Positions 1-14,675 are shown, numbered from the stretch's first letter. The stretch is 64,000 bases of DNA from Linepithema humile (GCF_040581485.1 NC_090130.1:2790001-2854000); one strand, 5' to 3'. Program-made: numbers and translations. Notes: generated from the letters alone by a model not told the origin.

Positions 1-1354
1 GTTGTTTGGTGCTACGCTTGTTTATTCTTAGTGTTTGCCATGCAATATATCATAAGATTTAGGATAAAAGTAAACCAAAATTATTGAAGAAAAATTTTTT
101 TCACGAGAATAGATACGTTATTTTTACCTTGCATCGAAAAATACTGCTGGAAAAAAATTTACTTTTCATTTATCACAACTTCTTTGTTGCTGTACGTTCA
201 AAACTGCCACCCGCGTTGAAAGTAACTCAGATAACTGTTTGAATGTTTGTAAAGTAAAAACAAACTTTTCATATTTATATAAGTAGTAGTTCCTAATGGC
301 TTAACAAGTAAATATTATCTTTAAAAGTTTTATATGTTACATTTACAAGAATTAAATAATTCAAATTCTATCAATTATATTCATAAAAATGTATAGAAAT
401 GAAAATAACTTTAACGTATTTAATTAATAACGAGCAATGATGAAAACGCCACCATATTAGTCTAATAAACTTCTGAATATTCTAAAATATTTATCTGCCT
501 AGTAAATAAATCACAACGGATATCTCTCTCGCGACCGCGGACGTGCCAAAAACGAATCTGAAAGCAAATAAAAGAAAATACCTTTGCGCCGCATATATAT
601 ATCGCAAGAATGAAAGAGGTGCCTTAACGGATTGTGGTAATTTGCCGTATAACGATGAGGCCATCGTGTTAACGGGATGAAATTTTTCCGAGGTCTCATC
701 AGGAAGAGAAAAAGAAAAAGCGGAAAAAAGAAACCGAAGAAGAGCGCAATGTCGCGAATGTCACTGTGAGATAGACAGTGACAGCGAGTGTGCACCGGCA
801 TCCACGGGCCCGAGGGTAATCGACCTCCATCCTCGAGCATCTCTCCGATCTCAGCCGCTAATTAAGACTTTTACTTTTTCCATGGCGAGTCTCTCCTATC
901 TTCCGCAACGTCTCGGGCGGCTGCAGAGTCGCCATGTCGGACGAGAGGACGCCTGGTTACACGGTGCGGCTCGCGAAAGCTCGTCGCCTGAGATTGCGGA
1001 GATGAGAGAGAGAGATCAAATCCCAGTGCGGCGGACCTTAATTAGATTCTGACATCGAGTTGGCGACATTCTTTCGACGCGTCTCAGGAAAGTTTGATAA
1101 ACGCCCGGCGGGCGGAGCGGCGCGTCTTATTGTCGCATTTTCAACCCGCCTCACTGATACAGTAATTAAAGTTAACGCGAAGATTGTCGCAGCTATTTCT
1201 TTCGCTGAATCGATATTACTTCCGCTTTATTAACCTCCAGTCTCTTCTTGCCTTTATCTCATTCGTATGGAAATTCAAATATAATAAAAAAATTGTAATC
1301 TAGAAACGATAAAAATCGAAGTGTACAAATCGTGTGTAAGAAAATAATTGTTTG

Positions 1355-1380
1355 TATATATATATATATATATATATATA
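1355..1380. repeat. TA dinucleotide microsatellite
   Basis: Thirteen uninterrupted TA units in DGAT1 intron 3. Confidence 0.95.
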
Positions 1381-1650
1381 CGTATATCGCATCGCGTACA
1401 AAATATTCAATTCAACGTTTTAAACAGTTTTTTAGCAACCTTTAAACCGATCATTTTTACATCTCAGCGTCAGGACGAGGTTTTACGCTAGATATACATA
1501 AAAGCGCGCGTGTTGTCGCACGTTGACGCGTAATCATACGTTGGCATGGCAAAGGAAGACCTTAATTAGCACTCATAATTATTCGTAATTAGCACTCGAC
1601 GCGCGTGGTTCGGGCCACTCTCGACAGTTCTCTCGCCCCTTTCCGGGCGA

Positions 1651-1698
1651 CGGCGGCGGCGGCGGCAGCGGCGGCGGCGGCGGCGGCGGTGGCGGTGG
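1651..1698. repeat. CGG/GCG triplet tract
   Basis: A nearly pure CGG repeat with one AGC interruption. It creates polyalanine or polyproline open frames on the two strands that should not be taken for genes. Confidence 0.95.
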
Positions 1699-4600
1699 TG
1701 ACGCCGACGGCGACGGCACTGCTGCTGCTACCGGCAATAAAAAGACAACGTAAACCGCGGACGGAAAATCGCCTCTTTTCATACCTCGTCTTTTCATACC
1801 TCGTCTTCCGACTTCAACGGACTCTGTATATAGATATACGTGTATACACGGCACCGCCTTCCTCTCGCTCTTTCTTTTCACTTGCCTCCACTCCCCACCC
1901 CTTCGCCGACGAGTCCTTTTTCCACTCTATCTTTCTTTATACCTCCTTAATCCAGGAGTGGGTCCGCGCCGCTCGAACGGGAGCTTTCGCGAGCTTTAAC
2001 CAGCGCTACTCTGTTTTCGTCCTCGGGCCACACACAGAAGAGATTTATAAACGCGATTCTGAAACGATTGCGGCAGAATGACGTCTTCCAAACCTTTTAT
2101 TTCTAGATCTTATTATCGTCGTGAAAGAAACTCATAATGTTCTTAATTTTTCACGGCAGCATTTGACTTTGATGCTATTAGCACGGAATCTTCCAACAAT
2201 TTCTAATTGTACATGACTTAAACAAATGTGTCGACGAAATGAAATAGATAATTCCAATGTCTATTTTTAATCCAGTCCTTTAATTTGTTATTTTACAAAA
2301 TTTCTGCACGAGGAAAACGGGTCTGCACAGAAATTACGAAGTTCTATTTACTTCTCGCTTTCCGCAATCTCTCTGCGATTTCCGGGAAGTTGAATTTTTC
2401 ATATCCTATCTATTGGGATCTCTGTCGCCAATATTCGTCAATCTTCCAATAGAAACCGAGGATTATTAATTATTTACTCGGTCAATAATAAAGCTGCGCT
2501 CCGTTCCATTTGGCAAATCAATAAATTAACGAGTACTTTTCTCCGCAATATATGCAAACCTACAATACGCGATCTCGAAAAAGGAAAAAGCGCCGGCGAA
2601 ACGTTTTGTACTTGTTTTCATGATATATCACGGTCTATGTCGATGCTCCTTCTCTAGCCGTGCTAATTTTTTTAATGAAAAAGAAAACCATGCGAAAGGA
2701 TGATAATGGTGCAGTGCCGTGAAGCCGTTAGATCTTTAATCAGAAGCGTACGGACGTGGGAACGAAAAAAAAACACACACACGATGGCTCGGTCGACACA
2801 CACTTGTAATAAGTCTACATTTAGCTTGGCCGAGCGTATAGACAATAAGCGGAGGAGATACGCAAATAGCGAATGCATGCGGAGGAATTTCGCGAGGGCA
2901 ATCTCGCATTTAATTCGATTACCTGCGCGCCGCGCTACTCCTGCGCGGATTAAGTAATTCATACGACGACCCACTTCTCCGTTTTCCATTCTGCGCTTTA
3001 ATGACCAACGCGAAACGGCGAAACGTATAACATCACGCCCGGCGTGAAAACGCGGAGATCTGCCTTTTGAAATTAATGCGAAAGCGATCCCTATCGCGCG
3101 AATTCTCTCACTCCGCCGGCTACGAAATAGCGCACTTGATCTGGTCGTATCAACCCTTTTAAAATTTTACCTCGCTTGGAACTCATTCGTGGTATTTCTG
3201 TATTCAGATAACGGGTTGAACAAGAGACGGAAAAAAGTAAAAAGCTAAATAATAATTGTTTTGCGAATTGAGCTGAATGTCTAAAACCGCTTGCACGGAA
3301 TAATGTCGACCAAAGTTTAAAAGCTAAAATAGAAACTAAGAAGATTAATTATCCAAAAAGAAAACTAAAATAATATTACGAATCATTTTTAATCACCAAA
3401 AAAACTAATTAAATTTAAAACAAATACGACAATTATTAAGTAACATATAATTTTCCATCGATAATTTAACGTCATCAAAATAGAAAAATATTACATATTA
3501 TACGTCTAGTCGCGATCTAAATCTAAAGCGATGTAGAAAATAATTAAAATCAGCTTTTTATCACGAAAAGGTTCTTCTCTGTAGAATACCGTTACGGTAA
3601 GCGATGCAGAAGGATCGACAGTAACAGCGGACATTGTTAACGGCTTTACCGCGGCGCGGTTGTGCCTGATGCACGGCATGCCGCAGCGAAATCCATAGAC
3701 GGCATGCAAATCTCGCTGGTTTCTCAGTCTTAACACTTGGGCAACAAAGACTAAGATATACCACGGTGTGGGCACCGACAACGTTACCGACGTTATGGGA
3801 ACAAACCCTCATGCTGGTGAGCTATCGTGGCGGTTGGCTGCGTGGTCAGCGGCGGTTGGCGCAACCCTTTCACATTTAGCCCCGGACTCGTTACGCAGCT
3901 CAAGGGTTGCGAGCATTGAGTTACAGTTAACTTTAAGTTACCTTGGAACTTCCCCGTCTCGGAACTTCCGGAAAACCACCAAACGGACGCGAGCTACACG
4001 TTCTCGGGGAAGGTCCATTTCCCTCATCGTGGCAACCCTGGAGGCGGAAATCCGAAGAGCGAAAGGAAAGCTGATATTCTTTTTTTCCCCTATCGTTTCC
4101 AATTTTCTATTCTCGTGCCTGCCGCGATATCTTATTTAAGTCAACATACATCTATTTCGAACAGGTGCAACCTGTTCGAACCTGACCTAACCGTTACGAA
4201 ACTCGTTGCCAAATTTAGAACAAAACTAAATTTATAATTATCACGAGAATTTATTTTAATATTGTTAACAGGAAGTTGTGATTAAGGATAATCAATTCAA
4301 TTACATTTTCAACAGTAGATTTAATTAAGAACGAAATAGATAACTAGATGGATTATTGATTCTGGCGGCAACATGTTGTCGCTTGTACATTCTCGCGACA
4401 CGTTGTACTACACATACAATGCAAATGTAAAAAAAAAAAAAAAAACTGTAATATATCGCAAAATGTTGATCAAAGAGATGCCATATTACATTTCCGGTTA
4501 AAAAAACAAAAATATATATAAACTATGGATACTCTTCGCGTAGCAAACCACACGGTTGTATTTTTACCCTGTCGTGGAATGCAACAAAATTTCAGTCTGT

Positions 4601-4824
4601 TGTTTTTGAACTCACTATATCTACTCACCGGGATCCATTGAAATACCACGCTTAACGCATTGCCATTTCTGCTAACAAATGATGCACAAACGCAATAAAA
4701 AGTTGAATTAATAAAATAATAAAAAAACATGGATTTGCGACGCAAACACACAGATGTAAATTAAAAGTAAAAAAAAAAAAAAAACAAGCGTTTTTTCCAT
4801 TCTCTTAAAATAATTCCTAAATAA

Positions 4825-4868
4825 TCTAATTCGCCGAAAGTCTAATTCGCCGAAAGTCTAATTCGCCG
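4825..4868. repeat. 16-bp tandem repeat, 2.75 copies
   Basis: The unit TCTAATTCGCCGAAAG occurs twice exactly, at 4825-4840 and 4841-4856, with a third partial copy to 4868. Confidence 0.95.
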
Positions 4869-7334
4869 CTGAATGATTAATACTCTAATCGTGAAGCAGC
4901 CGCCGCGAGAGAGGTCTTGCGTTTAAAAAGCAATTTCAGCTCGCTCGCCATAAAAATTATTATGCGAGAGGTCGCGTTAGATACGAGGAACAAAACAACC
5001 TGCCTGCCCCCGTGCAGGGGCGTCGTGGGAGCAGATAGAGAGAAGGCCGAGGGTTCGCTGTAAAAAGAAAACGAGTTTAGCGTTGGAAGGAGCAACGGGC
5101 GGCGTAGATTCTAAAATACGGGAGCTATTAGCCGTAGTTTCCCATGAGCATTACCTTCCCTTATGTGTAAATGATGCAACCCTCCGTGGCGGCTTGCCCG
5201 ACGTAAGCCTCCCATGTTCAATCTGCACCAGGGATTGAAACCGTTAGGAAAATAACTGCGTAGGAATTATATGAAGATCTGTTTTAGAACGACGCCAAGA
5301 GAGGCGAAAGTAGGTAATTCCTCTACATAAAATCGATTTTAATAAAACTCTCAAAGAGGGATCAAACGGAAGTAGAAATACTTTTTTCTCGTAAAAATAG
5401 ATATAAATGTGAAAATCATGTATTTCACTCTCCTAACGCTGTAATAGTACCATTAACTGAAAGAATTAATTAAAAATTAATTTGCTCTTTTTTAGTTTTC
5501 TGTTTTAACAAGATTAAGTTTTCAAATGATAATGAAAACATGAAAGCGGCATTACTATTTTTAATTTCACTTCGTGTTATTACAATTTCGAAACGTTTCA
5601 GAGTTTTTTTTAGTTGCAATCCCTGATCTGCAAACATCGCGTATGCAAGCTGCGCTTGCAACTGCACACGTACGCGGTTGTTGCGCACATGTAAGTTATA
5701 GTGTTGCAACCTCGGGTGAAAACGCAACAAGCGAGCACACCGCGCGGCACTAAAGGGACAATACGCGAGCAATATGTTTGCCGTTTAAAGGCACGATGCG
5801 TACCTCGAAATTTATGCCTCACGAGAGCCTCTGTTGAATTTCGACTTCATTTTAAAGGTCCATGTTTTAAAAGTGTACATTAGGAAACGCAATAAGTCGC
5901 ATTGTCATTTTTGAAGTTAAACAATAACTTCAGCAAAAACGCACTAAATAACTGACCGTAAATTATGAAAAAAACAAAACATTCGTTAGTTCTTCTGTCG
6001 CAGAAGCGACTATACCACGCAACCAGATTATATCGCGTTGCAAAAACTCTCGCGAATGCTGCTCCTGAATAAACATCTAGAGAATATTCAGAATCAATGA
6101 ATTCTGGGGAGATGGGGAATTAACCCGCCGAATTGTTTCCATCTTTTTGCAATTTTGCGATGCGCGCACCGTAACGAGATAACTAAAACAAAAGCTGGGT
6201 TGCCAGACGGAAACGGACCTTCATTTTCCCCATCTCGTATCAGCGCCACCGACGCTACTCCCAACCGACACCACGCTCTTCACTTCATTTCACTGAGCTC
6301 TCTTAGCATTCTTCCCATTCTTTTTTTTTTTTTTATTTTTTTTTTTTATTAATTTCTATACCTCTGCTTGGGCAGGCTGTTATCAGTGGACGGCTGCCAA
6401 GAGGAGGTGAAATTCGGCGCTTCAAACCCCCGGAGTATATTCGTTATTCTCTCATATTTTTTTTTATTTTTATATTTTTGATGGACACACAAAACGTATC
6501 ACTCCTGTCTCTTTCACCTGTTATCTTCATGGACAAAATCGTATATGTCATTACAGTTTTCAACCGTTATCGCTGTGCTCAGAAACGCATATCTACATTA
6601 CACACAGGTTAAATAAAAAAAAAAGCATGGCGTCCGGAAAACGATGAAATTGAATTACCGCGGATACCAGAGAATCAACGTGGACCAACCGCGGAAGCCC
6701 TCGACAATAAAACGGAATTCAGAGTCCGAGTTATAGTTCTCCTTCTACCGCCGATGTACAGCTCAATTTTATACGTTTCGATAAAAAAAAAAAAACCAAT
6801 TGCGAGTCAACCGATTTCTCGTTTTGAATACTCAATGAATGTTGATCTTTAATATAATTTCCGTATTATATTAATATTATATAATTTTATATAATAATTG
6901 TTAATATAACAAATTTTGTACCGTGCAATAACTTTTCTCACAATAATCCTTACTTATATGTAATACGTTCGATAATACTTATTTATATCTGCAATTCTGT
7001 CATTATTGTGTAACTTACAATTAGTACTATTTAGTAGCATCAGTTTTATTCTTGATAAATTTATAATGACCTAAAAAATCATTTCCGGTATTGACAAGTT
7101 CTATATAAGTTTTATATTTCACAAAGTGGAAAAAATATCTTAACAGAAAAGAGTTCTCAAATAGCGCTATCAATAATTTTCCAACTGACATACTTCCGTT
7201 AATATTGATGAAATGAGGTAAACGAGAGCTTCTTATAATAAATGTCGATCACTTTGTGTAATCGAGGCCATGAACACCGACAGCTCCGTTTTCATTAAAC
7301 GAATATAAAATGACATATCGGCAATTTTACTTAC

Positions 7335-7429
7335 AGCAAATCAGCAACAACGAAGGGTATTCTTCTCCGCCATCATTCTTGCCGCTGAGAAAGAGAAACC
7401 ACTGCCAGGGATCCACTCTGATTCCATAT
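7335..7429 (-). CDS. DGAT1: DGAT1 coding exon 3 (YGIRVDP loop and start of second helix)
   Basis: Internal exon of 95 nt entering in phase 2 and leaving in phase 1. The acceptor is TTTATGTTGCAG and the donor is GTAAGT. It encodes YGIRVDPWQWFLFLSGKN, an acidic stretch DGGEEY, then PSLLLIC, where the second transmembrane helix begins. Human DGAT1 has YGILVDPIQVVSLFL at the same point, so the assignment is firm. The following exons (the rest of the N-terminal helices, the large cytosolic loop and the MBOAT catalytic region with its conserved Asn and His) were not found between here and the left edge, so the gene runs out of the window and the next intron exceeds 7.3 kb. Only about the first 114 residues of a protein usually near 500 are visible. 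Confidence 0.95.
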
Positions 7430-10400
7430 CTGCAACATAAAATTAAAAAAGAAAAATTATTTTTATAATTGACTTCATATAAATAGTTGTTTAATGGATA
7501 CCTTTTCATAAACGCGAAAGCAATTTGTATAATAATTACAGTAATTTGCATTTGTATAATATTATCATTTATATTAATAACTGCACAGTAGTAACGATAA
7601 CAAAGGCAATATAATATTAATTCTAACAATACAAATAGTTATACACGATGGAATAAATTACATTAGCATAAATGAAATCGATTATAAATAGCTGAAACAT
7701 AGAATAGAAAAGTTGGCGTTGAGAGATCTACATATTTATATTCAACAAGATGGAACAAGTACACCTTGTTGCGTTACGAGCAAAACAACATCGAGAAAAA
7801 AGGATAAATATAAGAGATAAAAATTGGCACGTTTTCCATTATGATCTTTTCAGTTCTTATCAGTTTTTCATGGCTGGCGTATTAAGCGCAACACGAACCG
7901 AGAGGCAAATGCTTCATTATTACAGTCTGTTTCTGGTACAATTTTCTCTACAACTGATAGCTGAGAAAGCAAAAACAAGAGATAAAATAAAGGATGCAGG
8001 TACCTTGTTCTTGAACTAAATAATAGCCGTCTCATGACACCATACAAAGGGAAAACTCACACTAAGAGATAAAACGATTTCCTTGGAAAGTCGGCTCGAT
8101 AGAAATGTAGTGTTTTTTTTATGATTGACTGCGATCTTGATTTGAATCTGTGATTTATTTTGATGGCGTACGTCGGAAAATATTATAAACGATGCCCCCC
8201 CCCACCCCCCCAACCAAATCCCGCCGGATTATTTATTGGCAATTTCGTAAAACGGTGCATACGAATCATATATTAATTTCTGCATGTAAATCAAACGGAG
8301 TTATGCAGAAACAGAACGCGTCTGATAACCCAATAAATAAATGGAATATGCTAAACTACGATATTCGATTAAGTTATGTTTGTTTGTAACATAAAAAGCT
8401 GATTTGATATTGATTACAAAAGCGGTGTGGAATATGTAAAGAGAATTTACATAAATTTCATATTTTTCGCATAGCATATCGACGCAATAAAATCGAAATT
8501 ATAACGAGTGGAGATAATTTGTGAATAACGTGCGAAACGAAATTACCCTCTCATTTATTCCGAAATATACAAATGTATTTGATGACTTATCGTGTCGCCA
8601 CAAAAATACATTCTGTCTTATCGTTATATTAGTCCGAGAACATAATTTGCGATGGTATCGATCTAAGCCATCGAGAACATTATTTTCTCGCGAGACACAC
8701 GAGATAGGTGTACCAACCGAAAAAAAGATGGCGGTGTACACTAATGGCTTTAGGTCGTACGCGCCCACTAACGATGATAAACGAGGCTTATGGATCGAAT
8801 AATTAAAGTATTCGAAGTGGGCGCGGTTGTGTTACAGAGAGACAATATTTATTGAAATGCGATCACCGACCCAGTTCTCCCCTGCGAGAAGGCAATCAGT
8901 CACGTTGACGCAGTTTACGGTAATTGGACAGTAGCATGGAAAAAATATGACTCTCGTTCATAATTAAATGGTGTAACGCGCTATGTGACAGTCGATCGGT
9001 GATAATTCACGAAAATGGCTCACGTCACACATGTCAGATACGCAATCAATAATACAAATTCCACCATCGACATCGCAACATTTAGAACAGTCAAAGTTTA
9101 TGGTCTTACAAACTTTGGACGTACAGTCCGGGAAAAAAATTACTTAATCGTGGATATAAAAATTAATTAATCGATCTATTATATTATTTTATTTTCAAAT
9201 TAATCTATTAAACTCAAATATTCGAGAATATAGTTAGAATTTCGGATAAATAATACGTCAAAATCAATATAAAGATATTCATTATTACGGAATGGAAGGA
9301 CTCACCGAAAAAGAAAGCAATCGCTCAATGCTGCCGATGGTTAAACCGATTTGACCTCGATACGCGTATATACACGGTGGACGAGTTTCCTAAAACATTT
9401 TTCGAGCACTGGAAAGTTAAAGGGATATCGCACTTATCGAAACTCATCGCTCCGAGGCGTGAGTAGAAACGATATTAAATTTCTTCCCCGACGGGAATAG
9501 CCGTCTTGATCCGTGAGCGCCCCGTTAAATCCACGCTCGTTCTTTGCCCGCTGGAGTTCGTTAATACAGCGTCACGATAAAATCCCCAATTTCACGTCGA
9601 ACGTAGTGAGAGGGGAGTCCGTCGAGGGTGGACTCTCGGTGGAAGGGAGAGCGCGAGAGTCCAGATTGGAAGAGTTATGGCGCCAATATGGGACAAGCCC
9701 GAATGGAAATGCGGGCGTGCAAACGATTCGCATTAAATATTAATAAAACCCGCGGAACGAGCGAGTCTTCTTCGCTTCTGCGATTGTAAAGAGCGCGGGA
9801 GATGATTCTCCTTTTCCAGAATTAATGGCAGGGCCTGAAGGCTCGTTTCAAATGTCGGATTGGACCGACGAGACGAGATGGATTGTTCTCGAGGAGAGTT
9901 CTGGAGCAGCTGTAAGCGCGGCTTGTGATTAATTTATTTTGATATTTATCTAGATAAAATGTACGAAGCAGCACAGTTTATTAACGATTCTTCTAAAGCT
10001 CATTGTATAGTATAGCGCCAATTTATTCACTCCGCGTGAACTTCTTTGTGTTTAGATACTTCAAATAAAACACTCTTTATGATTTTATAGGTATAACCAA
10101 ATATCAATATTATCACTTATACAAGATTTCCATTATATTATTTCATTTTTCTGGAAATTAATTTATTTTGTTAAGTTTCGCTCAATGTACCGAATTACTA
10201 GAAAAACGTCAAATAAGTGATATATAATAGACATTAATATAACCGAAAACGGAAAACGTTAAGGACTATCAAATTTCGAGAGACGTTAATACTTCTTTCC
10301 GCGCAATAATATCGGACTATAGATCCCGTAATCCGGATGAACGGTGAACGAGTTTTATGTTCTGACACGACGTGCGAGTCTTTGCGAAAATCGCTGGTAA

Positions 10401-13400
10401 AATAGGACGACGGAAATAGTCGTCGTTGCGACATCCAGGCTAACGTCCGATATCGACGATGACAAATTTTTTTTAATATGTCAGTATAAACGTCTAAAGC
10501 TTAAAGACTAAAATTTAACTATATTAGTCTCTGTTCTTAGTATTTCGAGAATTTCATGATTCTATAAAGAATCTAATCTACATACATAAAAATGAAATTA
10601 ATACGTGTTCGTATACTACGAATTTACATAACATAAAAAGATTCTTTCCTAACAAATCTTTATCGAAAATATATAATACGTTTCTTAAAGATTTAAAGTC
10701 TATATCTGTGAAAATACGTATCGAAAATCTATGACAGGAACAAATAAATTGTTCCGCATTTCCTTGTTTGTCGGATCATTTATAACCGCGGCAGAAACAA
10801 TTTTTCAAATTATTACGCGTTTAAGAATTTCAGTTGCGTCAAAAAGAAATCATGTAACTGTACAAGTAGGTAGAAAATTATTTCGATGAAACCGAGCTAA
10901 TAGACTACCTGTAGGCTAAACGTGTATCCGTACCTGGGTTGCTTTAAATGCATAAATTATGATTGTGCGTGGCGGACCACCGAAAAAATTGCATAAGCAA
11001 TCTGCAGATTGATACGAAAGACAAAAGAGAAGAAATACATAATATCAGCCAACCTGTTTTACCCCCGCGGACTTTTATCGATAGCGAGAGAGCCTTTCGT
11101 CGAGAGTTCGATTAATTGAGCTCTCGCGCAGCCTTTTTTCACTTCGCAGAGAAGAATCTACCCGCTTTCTTACCGGCGTGTTTTTTTCGCCCCAATCCAC
11201 CCTCTTCTTTTCCCCACCTTCTCGCCTCGTCGATTAATCTCGATCGCAGTGGAATCGTGCCGACAGCTTCATCCTCGCGATTCCGGCCGCCGCTTGTTCT
11301 TGTTCTTCGCGAATCAAGTCTGGAAAGGACTTTTTACCGGTTGAAATGAATCAGTCGAGAACGCAGCGGTATTAAATGGTTACGATTCTTCCGAAGTGCT
11401 GAACCGGAAGCGGCGATAAGTTAATTAAACAGTGACGTGATCGCACGCGAAATTATCTGGTCGATTGATTATGTCATATGAAGGCGCGGTCGAATTCTAT
11501 ATTTGTGATATCTATATTATTTGAGAATGTTTTCAATAAATTGTTATCGTTGAAGATTTATCTCTAATTAATTACAAATACGATTTTTTTTTTACCTTTA
11601 CACTAATAACATAAAAAAGGTTTTAGATTATCAAACATATCAAAATAATATGCCAACTCATATGTTAGCAAAACATAATAACTTAATTTAATTACACGAA
11701 ATGTGAATTAAATATACAAACACAACAAATTAAAAGATCAATCAAATATTAAAATATCTTTGAACATTCGATATCTCGCAGAAAGATTTCCAGACGATCA
11801 AGTGGAATCACTTACAGTCTATGTCTTAAGCCGTCCACAGCTGCGTCTGTTTCAGGCTCGTATGAAGCGTGTCGGGGTTACCTCGAGCAATTACGTCGCA
11901 AAAGTTCCCTCGAAAGTTTTTCCGCGCTTAACGAGCGTGATAAATTTCTGTTACGCGCCCCCGGGAGCAGCCGGACGCGAGGCCGAGAGTTTACAACGGC
12001 GATAAAAATCTCGTTGAAATTATTCATGGGCAACGCTTACGTCCTTCTCTCGCCCTCGAAAGAAAAAGGTGGCTAACTTACTCCTGCAAGGACGATATTC
12101 TACAAGGAAGGAGCGTCGCGCGACTAGCAACGGCGCCAATATGCGTAAGAAAATGATTAGCTCTGGCAACGCAATATTGATTCAAATTATTATTATTGTG
12201 TGTGCGAATTATGATTATTCATATAAAGTCTAAATATATACGTACACATTTTACATCTATATAATATTATACATAAAAGTGTGTGAGAAAAATTTTATAA
12301 CTTTTATTGTTTGAATATCAGAATCGGGCACGGATTCGCGACCATCGCTGCAGACGACGGCTAATTTGATTCGAAAAGGCGAAGAACGGTCAGTTCCGCT
12401 CCATCCTGCCATCCATAAATTAATTTCCTATTGCTCACATTCCTTTTTCTTCCTTTCGCCAGCAGTGCATCGCGAAAGTAACGACCACTTCGAGAAGTCA
12501 ATTGAATAATTCATACTAGAAAGTACATAAATTTCCACGAGTGCTGAGATAAATTAGATTATGATAGTGATAGGCATAGATTATGTCACGTGATATTGCG
12601 ACCTATATAATAATTTATATCCAATTGAAATTTTAATCGTTTAGTGAGACATTCTATATTACACAATGCATTTCTATTTATAAGAATATACAATTATAAA
12701 TCGTTAAAATTTAATAACCTTTATCTGACAGATAATATTTTGATTTTCTACAATGTTATATTTCTTTTCTCGCGCGTCTTCTGCCTCATTATTGAATCTT
12801 GTCAACTCGCAATATTGAACGTCATGCTCGCGCTGTAAGCAATAGCATTGCCTAATTTCTAAATATATAAAATTTTTTTCATCTGTTTCCGATAAGATAC
12901 GAGCGAACCAAAACAGATCATGCAATCTTACCAGTTGACAACTTGTCACGATGTCTAACAACCGACAGGCACCAAATAACATCCACTTACACGATCGATC
13001 TGTAACCGCTTCTAGAACAGCGAATAATCACGCTATAACAGTTGCAGTTACAAACTCAATTTTGTCAGCTCCCCGGCAATCGATTCTTTTTGTCGTACGC
13101 CGTCAATCGCCGCGGCAGCGCATCCATCAAACCGATGGAGACGCTTTTGATCGCCTTTTGTTCCTCTATCGAATTCCTGATGGACGCCACCCCACGCAGA
13201 AGCATCCTCTTCCAGTTCTGGTGAACAACTTCCTGATAAAGTTATTACTTGTCAGAACTCTATTTTTTTTTACGATATTATTAGGACCGGCATACTCGAC
13301 ACCATTACCTAGCGCTTAGTTCCCTTTTTTTCCCCGCGTTTTTTATCTTCTCGAAATACAGCCGTCTCGATCCGAATGATCGACGATTTCCGCTAACGTG

Positions 13401-13657
13401 TCTTTTCGAAAATTGGAAAAACATCCCGCGAGAACCATTCAGAGTTGACGTCTTGTCAATGGCAAGATAATTTTTCGATTTTTTTATTTGTTATACTTTA
13501 TTCACGTTGACAGACAAAATAAAATTAATTACTGAATCACTTGGATCGTTTGTAAGCTTCGATCAGCGCTTAGTGACAGATCTATTGCGGACTTCGACCC
13601 GACGAAATCTCCTGTGTCCGTTAGATAAGAGTATTATTGATAATACGAAATACTCAC
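7430..13657 (-). other. DGAT1 intron 2
   Basis: A 6.2 kb intron. Most of it is AT-rich and featureless. A C-rich tract occurs at 8195-8211 and a GC-richer patch at 9500-9720. A possible cryptic minus-strand exon at 9306-9389, bounded by plausible splice sites, is discussed as a finding. Confidence 0.75.
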
Positions 13658-13786
13658 TTTATGAAATTTTCCAGTAGTAACCGGATACCACCGATCCCCA
13701 ACAGAAGGAAGCCCCAGTTGACGAATCCCGTGAAGTTGTCGAAGCCGGAGCTCCAGGAAAAAAGACTATCTCTTGGACGATGACAT
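13658..13786 (-). CDS. DGAT1: DGAT1 coding exon 2 (first membrane helix)
   Basis: Internal exon of 129 nt, phase 2 at both ends. It begins after a polypyrimidine acceptor (TTTTTTTTCAG) and ends at GTGAGT. The translation starts CHRPRDSLFSWSSGF and continues with NFTGFVNWGFLLLGIGG, then IRLLLENFI. This is the diagnostic N-terminal block of DGAT1: human DGAT1 has CHRLQDSLFS followed by an NW...ARLFLENLIKYGI stretch. The run from FVNWGF to LLLENFI is the first transmembrane helix; the catalytic MBOAT histidine lies much later, outside the window. Joined to exon 3, the split codon AA+A gives lysine and the family motif LENFIKYGIRVDP. No frame break or missing residue is seen. The introns on either side are very long. 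Confidence 0.96.
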
Positions 13787-14675
13787 CTGAAAAAAAAATT
13801 TAAAAAATTTGAAAAACCTGTTCCCAACTCGTTCGATATTATAGTGATCTCGTCGATAATTTGCTAACGATTCGATGAAATGTGTAAATATGTGCAATAA
13901 TTATTATGTTTTTCAAAGGTTGAAGCACGAGTAGTGCTTCACGTGTATCTTGTACGTATTCGCATTTTTACGATCCCCTTATGAATAGTGAACTCGTTAT
14001 TGTACCTACGGAAATTCGATAATAGACCGAGCGCCAAGTCGTCGAAGGGGAAGAAGGTATTAAGGAGAATATTCTCATTCTGGTGCCATACTATAGCGAA
14101 ATGTTCCTTGTGCGCATGTAGTGTATGAAGAAAGACGTACGAACGTTGTAGGGATGAGAATAGAGCAATAAAGAGGCTTTCATATCGTACGGTTATACAT
14201 GTTCTTATATCAATTTACGAACTGACGTATAGTTCACACGTGACAACGCGGTAAATGATATGAGTCATTCTCATCGCAATGAAAGATTCTCGTTATATGA
14301 TGGACGTTCGAGAAAGCGGATTCATCGCGTAGATTACGATTCTTGCGTTTCTCGCGTAAGTCTCGCATAGTAGCTAAACGCACTTTATCGCACGGATAGT
14401 AGCAAGATTACTATTGTCCGTGCACGATCCTTTCACGAGTGCCCACCGCAAACATCGCTTTCGCGTCCAGAATATTTCAGAACATCGCAAATTCTGCGCT
14501 CCGCGGTATCAAGGTGGGCAGTAATAACAATGCATCCCGGATCCGCGAAGATATGATACATGGAACGCGTGTTTCGCTTTCGGAACATTTATTCTAAATT
14601 TTTTCCCGGTATAATGTACACTTCTTTTAGAAACTTCGACGCGCCATTATTAAAAAATAATTGCGCATGCTTGCG

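Larger units (their letters stand above)
1..7334 (-). other. DGAT1 intron 3 (partial)
   Basis: Intron sequence running off the left edge. No DGAT1 exon or other recognisable gene was found in it. It contains a TA microsatellite (1355-1380), a CGG-rich triplet tract (1651-1698), an A17 run near 4429, a three-copy 16-bp tandem repeat (4825-4868), and GC-richer patches near 900-1150, 1600-2080, 3000-3120 and 3600-4060 whose open frames look composition-driven. Confidence 0.7.

Noticed and set aside
1605..2081. A 158-codon plus-strand frame with a polyalanine run, and a polyproline frame on the other strand.
   Set aside because: Both are produced by the CGG triplet tract; the rest of the frames resembles no protein.
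4631..4675. A 43-nt minus-strand interval between TTGTTAG and GTGAGT reading QKWQCVKRGISMDP.
   Set aside because: It cannot follow DGAT1 exon 3, because the phase-1 join reaches a stop in every variant tried, and it is too short to stand alone.
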